A stretch of 20,462 bases of DNA, from contig JAIUNH010000011.1 of the NCBI GenBank assembly GCA_020161965.1, forward strand, positions 1-20,462, read 5' to 3'. Positions within the stretch are counted from its first letter, which is position 1, and every line of letters begins with the position of its first letter. A program made the translations under genes and the position numbers. The notes under the pieces were generated by a model. The model was not told the DNA's origin and searched no databases. It saw only the letters and a program-made list of their open reading frames with translations. This document shows positions 13,500 to 19,387 of the stretch, piece after piece. The DNA comes from Pseudomonadota bacterium (GTDB lineage Bacteria; Pseudomonadota; Alphaproteobacteria; CACIAM-22H2).

Positions 13500-13820
13500 C
13501 TACTTGACGATCAGATTGTTGCGGACTTCCTTCACGCCCTTCACGTCGCGGGCGATGCCTTCGGCTTTGATCTTGGCGAGATCGTTGTCGACGAAGCCGC
13601 TGAGCTGGACGACGCCCTTATGCGTCTCCACGCCGATATCGCGGATCGTCAGATCCTTGTCGCCGATCACGCGCGCTCGGATCGAGTTGCTGATGATCGT
13701 ATCGTCCAGGAACTCGCCCGCCGTGACGCTCTTGTCGTTCGCCGCCTGGGCGTGAACCGCGGCGGGAAGGGCGAGGGAAGCGGCCAGCGCCGCGATCAAA
13801 GTGGTGCGTCGAATTCGCAT
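13500..13820 (-). CDS. Exported BON-domain protein (OsmY-like)
   Basis: 106 residues. A Sec signal peptide is clear: RIRR, hydrophobic AALAASLALPAAV, cleavage after AHA at about residue 24. The rest is a single BON domain (about 35-104): DTIISNSIRARVIGDKDLTIRD, ETHKGVVQLSGFVDNDLAK, and VKGVKEVRNNLIVK. BON domains bind membranes or phospholipids, and OsmY, with two such domains, is a periplasmic stress protein. Here there is one domain. A very strong ribosome site, AAGGAGG, precedes the ATG at 13820. It is transcribed divergently from the PRC-barrel gene, with two copies of the shared box back to back between them. Confidence 0.9.
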   Translation of the reverse strand: MRIRRTTLIAALAASLALPAAVHAQAANDKSVTAGEFLDDTIISNSIRARVIGDKDLTIRDIGVETHKGVVQLSGFVDNDLAKIKAEGIARDVKGVKEVRNNLIVK

Positions 13821-13853
13821 GTAAGCCTCCTTCGAAAGATGGAATGCAGCATG

Positions 13854-13900
13854 AAGTTATGCGGCGATCGCGCTTTCCATCAGGGCCGGAAACTACGCGC
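13854..13900 (-). promoter_or_regulatory. Shared box C plus -10-like element, upstream of BON gene
   Basis: Minus strand: box GCGCGTAGTTTCCGGCCCTG (13900 to 13881), then CATAACTT (13861 to 13854), 19 nt apart. The box differs from copy B at two positions only. It ends 60 bp before the BON start at 13820. Confidence 0.65.
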
Positions 13901-13908
13901 CTTGCGTC

Positions 13909-13956
13909 GCGGGTAGATTCCGACGCTGTCGAAGGTGATGGCGATCCGCTTATCTA
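13909..13956 (+). promoter_or_regulatory. Shared box D plus -10-like element, upstream of PRC-barrel gene
   Basis: Box GCGGGTAGATTCCGACGCTG (13909-13928), then CTTATCTA (13949-13956), 20 nt apart. This is the most divergent copy, with two positions outside the A-C consensus. It ends 111 bp before the ATG at 14040. The leader also contains a simple ATCG repeat (13981-13992). Confidence 0.5.
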
Positions 13957-14039
13957 AGACGACGGATGCGGCGACGCGCGATCGATCGATCGACGCATCG
14001 CCGGTCTTCCGAAAATCGACGCAACAAAGGAGTTGAGCC

Positions 14040-14408
14040 ATGGCCGACGAAACGAAAATCACCACGGGCAGCTTGATCGCCGCGGGCAAGGTCGACGGCA
14101 CCACCGTCTACAACCCGAAGGGCGAGAAACTCGGCAATGTCGACGACATCATGATCGACAAGATCAGCGGTCGCGCGATCTACGCGGTCATGTCCTTCGG
14201 CGGCTTCCTGGGGATGGGCGAAAGCCAGCATCCGCTGCCGTGGTCGCAGTTGAAATACGACACCGGGATGGGCGGCTATGTCGTCAATCTCGACAAGAAG
14301 AAGCTGGAAGCGGCGCCGACCTACGACCGCGGCGCGCCATTCGAATGGACGCCCGATTACGGCCGCAAGGTGGACAAGTACTACGACACGCCCAGCTACT
14401 GGGCCTGA
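14040..14408 (+). CDS. PRC-barrel domain protein
   Basis: 122 residues, no signal peptide. Residues about 18-90 form a PRC-barrel: TVYNPKGEKLGNVDDIMIDK, then GRAIYAVMSFGGFLGMGESQHPLPWSQLKYD. The first segment (V-x-N-x-x-G-E-x-L-G-x-V-D-D) and the closing PLPWS are typical of the stand-alone family found widely in alphaproteobacteria, often in stress-linked clusters. The C-terminal tail (APFEWTPDYGRKVDKYYDTPSYW) is aromatic and conserved-looking. PRC barrels act as small binding modules in photosynthetic reaction centre H subunit and RimM. The function here is unknown. AAAGGAGTTGAGCC precedes the ATG. A good terminator follows. Confidence 0.88.
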   Translation: MADETKITTGSLIAAGKVDGTTVYNPKGEKLGNVDDIMIDKISGRAIYAVMSFGGFLGMGESQHPLPWSQLKYDTGMGGYVVNLDKKKLEAAPTYDRGAPFEWTPDYGRKVDKYYDTPSYWA

Positions 14409-14429
14409 TCGTCCGTCCTTGTTCGCCAG

Positions 14430-14465
14430 AACGCCCGCCGGCATCCCCCTGCCGGTGGGCGTTTT
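14430..14465. terminator. Bidirectional intrinsic terminator between PRC-barrel gene and fliG
   Basis: AACGCCC-G-CCGGCA, loop TCCCCC, TGCCGG-T-GGGCGTT followed by TT. This is a 13-bp stem with one G-T wobble, then a short T run on the plus strand (14462-14465). It lies between two convergent genes and ends 5 bp before the fliG stop, so it may serve both. Confidence 0.8.
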
Positions 14466-14469
14466 GATT

Positions 14470-15492
14470 TCAGTAGATGAGATCGTCGGCGCCGCCGGCA
14501 CCGCCCTTCGACAGGACGATTTCGTCCTTCGCGGCGAGTTCCTTGGCGGTGTTGACCATCGCGGTTTGCGCTTCGGCGACGTCCTTGCCGCGCACCGGGC
14601 CCAAGGCCTCGATTTCTTCCTTGAGCATTTTGCCGGCGCGTTCCGACATGTTCGAGAAGAACAGATCGCGCAGGGTTTCGTTCGCACCCTTCAAGGCGAT
14701 GGCAAGCTTCGACTTGTCGACCGCACGCAGCAGCGTCTGCACGCCGCCGGGGTCCAGGCGCCCGAGATCCTCGAACTTGAACATCAGCGCCTTGATCTTC
14801 TCGGCCGAGTCCCGGTTGCGTTCCTCCAGCGCCGTCGTGAAACGCGCTTCGGTCTGCCGGTCCAGGGAGTTGAAAATCTCGGCCATCAGTTCATGCGTGT
14901 CCTTGCGCGTCGTCTTGGCAAGGTTGGACATGAACTCGTTGCGCAGCACGCGTTCGACGTCGTCGAGCACGTCCTTCTGCACCGTTTCCATGCGCAGCAT
15001 GCGCATCACGACTTCCATCGCAAAGGCTTCGGGCAAGGTGCCCAGCACGCGCGCAGCGTGATCGGCGCGGATCTTGGAGAGAACAACCGCGACGGTCTGC
15101 GGGTACTCGTTCTTGAGATAGTTCGCGAGCACGCCTTCGTTGACGTTGCCGAGCTTGTCCCACATCGTGCGGCCGGCGGGGCCGCGGATGTCGTCCATGA
15201 TCCCGGCCATGCGATTCTTGTCGAGAATCTTGCCGAGCAGGCGTTCGGTCGAATCGAAGGAGCCGACCAGCGAACCGGTAGCCGAGATCTGGTCGGCGAA
15301 TTCGACGATCAGACGTTCGATGATGGAAGAATTGACGTTGCCGAGGCCGGCCATCGACTGCGAGATCTCCTTGATCTCGTCGTCGGTCATCAACGCGAAA
15401 AGCTTGGCCGCGACTTCCTCGCCCAGCGACAACAGCAGGATCGAGGCTTTGTCCTTGCCGGTGAGGGTGCGGTAATCGTCGCGAACGCGCAT
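14470..15492 (-). CDS. fliG: Flagellar motor switch protein FliG
   Basis: Rotor protein of the flagellar C ring that joins FliF to FliM/FliN and takes torque from the stator. 340 residues, the normal length. N-terminal domain: DDYRTLTGKDKASILLLSLGEE. Middle domain: NEYPQTVAVVLSKI, with EYPQ at 129-132 where the classical motif is EHPQ. C-terminal torque domain: KALMFKFEDLGRLDPGGVQT, LLRAVDKSKLAIALKGA, and LFFSNMSERAGKMLKEEIE. The start at 15492 fits the family N-terminus and has a weak AAGGG upstream. A TACAAT at 15558-15563 (minus) may be its -10. It stands alone: fliF, fliH and fliN are not beside it, unlike the common fliF-fliG-fliH-fliN order. It could be a relocated single copy or a second paralogue. 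The C-terminus ends in a glycine-rich KGGAGGADDLIY tail. Confidence 0.96.
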   Translation of the reverse strand: MRVRDDYRTLTGKDKASILLLSLGEEVAAKLFALMTDDEIKEISQSMAGLGNVNSSIIERLIVEFADQISATGSLVGSFDSTERLLGKILDKNRMAGIMDDIRGPAGRTMWDKLGNVNEGVLANYLKNEYPQTVAVVLSKIRADHAARVLGTLPEAFAMEVVMRMLRMETVQKDVLDDVERVLRNEFMSNLAKTTRKDTHELMAEIFNSLDRQTEARFTTALEERNRDSAEKIKALMFKFEDLGRLDPGGVQTLLRAVDKSKLAIALKGANETLRDLFFSNMSERAGKMLKEEIEALGPVRGKDVAEAQTAMVNTAKELAAKDEIVLSKGGAGGADDLIY

Positions 15493-15686
15493 GTCGCCAA
15501 ACCCTTGGGACGGCCGGCGCGTCGGCGCGGGAGCGCACCTTCGAACGGGCGACGCCAATTGTAACAGGAATCGCGGCGTTCCGTCACGAGACACGCGCCG
15601 CCACCCCGCCGCCGGTCTGGAAATTCCGACGCGATCGTGAGACTCTATAGCGGAACGATGCCGCGCAAGGCGGCGCTGGAGGAAAC

Positions 15687-16538
15687 ATGCCGACGACGAC
15701 CGAAGCGGGTGCCGCCCCCGATCTGAGCCTTTCTGCCGACGAATTGGCCGCTTTTGCGCGCGACGGCTACGTGCTGCGTCGCGGCCTGTTCGCGGCCGAC
15801 GAGATCGCGATGCTGTCCGACGCGATCCGCAACGATCCGGCGATCGCCAAGGCCACCTATGTCCGCCCCGACAGCAAGGGGGCATCGACCGAGCTTGCCT
15901 TGTGGAACCACCCGGCGAACGACGTGTTCGGCGCGGTCGCGCGCTGCCGGCGCGTCGTCGATTCGATGGAGAAGGTCCTCGGCGGCGAGGTCTATCACTG
16001 GCATTCGAAGCTGACGATGAAGCGCCCGAAGGTCGGCGGCGCTTGGGATTGGCACCAGGATTACGGCTATTGGTATCGCAACGGCTGCTTGTTCCCAGAT
16101 ATGGCCAGCGTGTTCATCTCGGTCGATCCGTCGACGCGCGAGAACGGGTGTCTGGAAGTGCTCAAGGGCTCGCATCTGCTGGGCCGGTTGGAGCACGGCA
16201 CCGTCGGCGGCCAGGTCGGGGCGGATATGGAGCGCGTCGAAGCGGCGATGAAAGTACTCGAGCATGTGTATGTGGAGCAGGCGCCGGGCGATGCGCTGTT
16301 CTTCCACGCCAATCTGCTGCACACCTCGGGGCAGAACAAATCCGAGCATTCGCGCAATGTGCTGCTGTGCTGCTACAACGCGGCGCGCAACAGTCCCTAT
16401 AAATCGGTTGGCACGCACCCGCCTTATACGAAGCTCGACAAGCTGCCGGACTCGGCGGTGCGCCAAGCGCCGCGCGGCGTGGCGGCGGACGCGAAGTTCA
16501 ATTCGCCCCAGCCCCACGCCGAGAAGCAGCCGGCATGA
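15687..16538 (+). CDS. PhyH-family Fe(II)/2-oxoglutarate dioxygenase
   Basis: 283 residues of the phytanoyl-CoA dioxygenase superfamily. The iron facial triad is readable: H123 and D125 in WDWHQDYGYW, and H212 in HANLLHTSGQN. R223 in SEHSRNVLLCCYNA is the probable 2-oxoglutarate anchor. The fold segment SVFISVDPSTRENGCLEVLKGSH is typical. These enzymes hydroxylate small molecules such as acyl-CoAs, ectoine or phosphonates, and the substrate here cannot be read. The PhnY* dioxygenase that hydroxylates 2-aminoethylphosphonate belongs to this superfamily, but the phn operon is about 10 kb away and already complete, so I do not propose that role. The ATG follows GGAGGAAAC. It is divergent from fliG and monocistronic, with a terminator directly after the stop. 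Confidence 0.88.
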   Translation: MPTTTEAGAAPDLSLSADELAAFARDGYVLRRGLFAADEIAMLSDAIRNDPAIAKATYVRPDSKGASTELALWNHPANDVFGAVARCRRVVDSMEKVLGGEVYHWHSKLTMKRPKVGGAWDWHQDYGYWYRNGCLFPDMASVFISVDPSTRENGCLEVLKGSHLLGRLEHGTVGGQVGADMERVEAAMKVLEHVYVEQAPGDALFFHANLLHTSGQNKSEHSRNVLLCCYNAARNSPYKSVGTHPPYTKLDKLPDSAVRQAPRGVAADAKFNSPQPHAEKQPA

Positions 16539-16539
16539 T

Positions 16540-16565
16540 CGTCCGGCGGCTTATGCCGCCGGACG
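16540..16565. terminator. Bidirectional hairpin terminator
   Basis: CGTCCGGCGGC, loop TTAT, GCCGCCGGACG: a perfect 11-bp stem starting 2 bp after the dioxygenase stop and 10 bp before the end of the convergent tctC-like gene. No T tract. Confidence 0.75.
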
Positions 16566-16574
16566 TCGCGCGCG

Positions 16575-17597
16575 TTACTTCGCCATCCCAAGATCGGTGA
16601 GGACGCCGCGTAAGGCGGCGTATTGTTCGTCGAGAAACGCACGCGTCTGCGCGCTATTCAGATATTTCGCGCTCCAGACATTCTTGTCGAGATCGTTGCG
16701 CCATTCGGTGTCGCCGACCGTCGCGGCGAACTTCGCGTCCCAATAGGCGATTTGCGCCGGCGGCAATTCGGCCGGCGCGATGATCGCACGCCAATTGCCG
16801 AACGACGCGTTGACGCCCTGTTCGATCCAGGTCGGCACACTCGCGAAAGGGCCGCTCAGGCGCTCGGGCGACGAGACGGCGATCACGCGCGCGTCGCCAG
16901 ATTGGAGATGCGCCGCAACCACCGACACGGGCAAGGTCGCGACATCGACATGGCCGCCGAGCACGGCGGTCACCGATTTCGACGACCCGTCGAAGACGAC
17001 ATTGCGCAACTTGCTGACATCCACGCCGCCTGCCTTCAGCGCCAGCGCGATCGCTAGATGCGGCGGCCCGGCCAGGCCCGGCGACACGCCGATCGTCAAG
17101 GCGCGGGGATCGGCTTTCAATCGTTCGATCAGGTCGCGTCCGGTTTTGATCGGGCTGTCGGCGCGGACCATGACGCTGAGATACTCGTCGAACAGCAGGG
17201 CGATCGGCGTCACGTCCTTCTCGTGCGACGTGGTCGATTGCCCGGTGATGCGCCGGATCAACAGCGTGGGCGAGGTGACGGCCAGATAATGTCCGTCGGC
17301 CTTGTGCTGCGCCAGATAGGCCCATGACACCGATTGGCCACCGCCGGGCTTGTTGACCACGGCGGCGGTGAATTGCGCGGGCTGATCGGCCTGCCAGATC
17401 GAATGCACGAGACGCAAAGTGCGATCGACCGAATCGCCCGGATTGCCGGGCACGACGAGTTCGACGGTCTTCTGCGGCTTCCAGGCTTGGGTCTGCGCGG
17501 CGGCATCGCCGCTTGCGTATGCAAGCAAGGCGATCCCCGCAAGCGTCGCGAAAATTCGGGAAACGAACGGCTTGTCGAATGACGGAACGACGGGCAT
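16575..17597 (-). CDS. Tripartite tricarboxylate transporter substrate-binding protein (TctC/Bug family)
   Basis: 340 residues. A Sec signal peptide (FVSRIFATLAGIALLAYASGDAAAQ) leads into a Bug-type periplasmic binding protein: VELVVPGNPGDSVDRTLRLV, VNKPGGGQSVSWAYLAQHK, and IGVSPGLAGPPHLAIALALKAGG. It would capture an organic or sugar acid and hand it to the TctA-TctB permease encoded on the opposite strand. The start at 17597 is preceded by AAGGAGAG and gives a normal leader. Bug proteins usually have VPxxPGGxxD at the N-terminus; here the reading is VPGNPGDSVD, a slight variation. It faces the enolase-family gene across a 160-bp control region, so the three genes are probably co-regulated. 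The ligand cannot be read from sequence. Confidence 0.9.
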   Translation of the reverse strand: MPVVPSFDKPFVSRIFATLAGIALLAYASGDAAAQTQAWKPQKTVELVVPGNPGDSVDRTLRLVHSIWQADQPAQFTAAVVNKPGGGQSVSWAYLAQHKADGHYLAVTSPTLLIRRITGQSTTSHEKDVTPIALLFDEYLSVMVRADSPIKTGRDLIERLKADPRALTIGVSPGLAGPPHLAIALALKAGGVDVSKLRNVVFDGSSKSVTAVLGGHVDVATLPVSVVAAHLQSGDARVIAVSSPERLSGPFASVPTWIEQGVNASFGNWRAIIAPAELPPAQIAYWDAKFAATVGDTEWRNDLDKNVWSAKYLNSAQTRAFLDEQYAALRGVLTDLGMAK

Positions 17598-17760
17598 CGA
17601 ATGCTCTCCTTCAATGAAAGAAAGGCGCACGATAGGCGCGATGGGCCGGCAGGGGGGTGTCGATAAAAATAACATCGACAGTAGATTTTTTTACAGATTT
17701 ACGATTGACCGTACACGCATACATATGCATCATCCGCGCCAGACATATCTGGATGTTAAG
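17598..17760. promoter_or_regulatory. Divergent control region of the TctC / enolase-family locus
   Basis: An unusually AT-rich stretch for this window. TGTCGAT (17658-17664) and ATCGACA (17674-17680) form a perfect 7-bp inverted repeat with a 9-bp spacer, a credible operator. TTGACC (17705-17710) with CATCAT (17728-17733), 17 bp apart, could be the plus-strand promoter. Two more short inverted repeats follow: GCATA-CA-TATGC (17717-17728) and CCAGA-CATA-TCTGG (17739-17752). No regulator gene is in the window for this locus. Confidence 0.45.
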
Positions 17761-18900
17761 TTGAAGATCACAAACATCAGAATTTTCGTGCTTTCGGGGA
17801 TCGAAGTTGCGCCGCCCGTCGCGAGCAAGAAAATCCGCGCGGAGACGATACTCGTCTCGGTTGAGACGGATGCCGGAATCTTGGGCATCTCCGAGATCAA
17901 ATACGCGCCAAAATCCGCGACGATCCGTTTCATCTGCGATGAATTGGCGCCGTTTCTGAAGGGCAAGGACCCGCTCGACACCGAGCGTCTGATGCATCTG
18001 ATGCTGTGGCGCTTCAACAATCGCGGCCATGGCGGCGTATGGAATCACGCGGTCAGCGCGATCGACGTGGCGCTGTGGGACATTAAGGGGAAATACTTGA
18101 AGCAACCGGTGTGGCGCCTGCTGGGCGGCGCGCAATCATCGGTGCCTGCCTATGTGACGTTCGGCTTGCGGGATTATTCGCGCGAAGAATTGGCCGAAGC
18201 GGCGACGTATTGGGTCGGACAAGGCCACACGCGCCTAAAGATGATGGTGGCGCGCCTCGACATCGACGGGCGCATCGATCAGCGTGGTGCCACGGGTGCC
18301 CATCGCGAAGCCAATCCGATCGAGGACGAAGCGCGCGTCAAAGCGGTGCGCGACGCGGTCGGCGAGGGGATCGAATTGGCGATCGATGCCGCGTGCCTGC
18401 TGCGCTTCGAAGCGGCTTTGCGCTGGTGCGAGCGCTTGGCGCCCTACGGTATTGCGTGGTTCGAGGAACCGCTGCAATTCAACGACAGCCGATTGATGGC
18501 CGAATTGTCGCGCCGCACGTCGATTCCGCTTTCCGCCGGGCAATGGGACAATTTCACGAAGCTCGTCGATTTGGCGCGCGACGGCGCGGTCGCGATCCTC
18601 AATCCTACGGTCGGCGCCGTCGGCGGCTATACGATGGGCGCCAAAGTCGCGGCGGTCGGGCAGGCCTTCAATCTGCCAATCGCCAATGGCGATCATTTCG
18701 ACCTGCATTTGCTCGCCGGCATGCCCAATGGCTGGCGCGCCGAATTCCATCTGATCGAATGGCTGACGTCGCGCATCCTCTACAAAGGGCTGCCCGAGCC
18801 CGTGAACGGCAGCGTGTCGCCGTCCGATCGCCCGGGCCTCGGCTTCGACTGGAACGACGACGCGGTGCGCGAATTCACGGTCGAGCGCCATGAAGCCTGA
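17761..18900 (+). CDS. Enolase-superfamily enzyme (mandelate racemase/muconate lactonizing type), probably acid-sugar dehydratase or racemase
   Basis: 379 residues from TTG 17761. The N-terminal cap begins MKITNIRIFVLSG, and the barrel starts at about residue 130. Metal-ligand positions: D209 (AIDAAC), E235 (AWFEEPL), but the third is Q261 (LSAGQWDN) where Glu is usual. Catalytic positions: K160-M161-M162, where K-x-K is expected, and H312 (NGDHFDLHL). The usual Asp paired with His appears as Thr/Asn (LNPTVGAVGG). The fold is certain; the reaction is not. The TTG start is chosen because the family N-terminus begins exactly there and GGA lies seven bases upstream. ATG 17725 adds 12 unlike residues, has no ribosome site, and may precede the transcription start. 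It overlaps tctB by 11 bp, implying coupling. A substrate imported by the TctABC system is likely. Confidence 0.85.
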   Translation: MKITNIRIFVLSGIEVAPPVASKKIRAETILVSVETDAGILGISEIKYAPKSATIRFICDELAPFLKGKDPLDTERLMHLMLWRFNNRGHGGVWNHAVSAIDVALWDIKGKYLKQPVWRLLGGAQSSVPAYVTFGLRDYSREELAEAATYWVGQGHTRLKMMVARLDIDGRIDQRGATGAHREANPIEDEARVKAVRDAVGEGIELAIDAACLLRFEAALRWCERLAPYGIAWFEEPLQFNDSRLMAELSRRTSIPLSAGQWDNFTKLVDLARDGAVAILNPTVGAVGGYTMGAKVAAVGQAFNLPIANGDHFDLHLLAGMPNGWRAEFHLIEWLTSRILYKGLPEPVNGSVSPSDRPGLGFDWNDDAVREFTVERHEA

Positions 18901-19381
18901 ACCGGGCGGCGTAGGACGGCGGTTCAAGCGCGAGATCGTCGTCGCGGCATCTGCCGCCGTGGCGGGAATTATCTATCTCGTTGCCGTCGCGGCCCTGCCG
19001 CGCGCGGCGATCAGCGATCCGCTGGGGCCGACGGCGTTCCCGATATTGCTCGGCATTTTGATGTTGATCGGCGCCGGCGTCCAAGTCGCGGAGATCGTTC
19101 TAGGTCGCGCGGATCCCGCCGCACAGGACGAGGACGATGCCCCGCGTTTCGATCCGATCGTTCTTGCCGGGATCGTGTCCTTGATCGCGTTCGCCGTGCT
19201 GCTCGACTCGCTTGGTTTCGTCGTGGCGATGGGATTGCAGATGGCGTTTCTCACTTTTCTGCTCGACCGCACGCGCTGGAAACTCAATCTCGCCGCGTCG
19301 ATAGGTTATGCGGTCGGGGTCTATCTCCTCTTCGCGGCATTGCTGGGCGTGGCGTTGCCGCGCGGCGTTCTGGCGTTCTGA
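18890..19381 (+). CDS. tctB: Tripartite tricarboxylate transporter small membrane subunit (TctB)
   Basis: 163 residues with four hydrophobic segments: about 15-35 (IVVAASAAVAGIIYLVAVAAL), 48-70 (FPILLGILMLIGAGVQVAEIVL), 90-122 (IVLAGIVSLIAFAVLLDSLG and VVAMGLQMAFLTFLL) and 131-158 (LAASIGYAVGVYLLFAALLG). The DPLGPTAFPILLG motif after the first helix is the hallmark of TctB. It is the small membrane partner of TctA. The ATG at 18890 lies inside the end of the enolase-family gene (11-bp overlap), and tctA begins 6 bp after its stop, so the three genes form one transcription unit. Confidence 0.93.
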   Translation: MKPEPGGVGRRFKREIVVAASAAVAGIIYLVAVAALPRAAISDPLGPTAFPILLGILMLIGAGVQVAEIVLGRADPAAQDEDDAPRFDPIVLAGIVSLIAFAVLLDSLGFVVAMGLQMAFLTFLLDRTRWKLNLAASIGYAVGVYLLFAALLGVALPRGVLAF

Positions 19382-19387
19382 GGCGCG

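Noticed and set aside
13888..13921. Reading GGAAAC / GGAATC between the BON and PRC genes as -35 elements of general-stress ECF sigma promoters
   Set aside because: The expected GTT-type -10 is absent at the right spacing. Copies A and B lack any GGAA at the equivalent upstream position, whereas the box-plus-CNTANCTW model fits all four sites.
13981..13992. ATCGATCGATCG as a functional repeat or multiple methylation site
   Set aside because: Only three units of a simple 4-mer in a GC-rich leader; nothing supports a role.
15619..15627. GGAAATTCC palindrome before the dioxygenase as a fifth copy of the shared box
   Set aside because: Only the TTCCGAC part matches, the GCGSGTA half is absent, and there is no CNTANCTW at the required distance.
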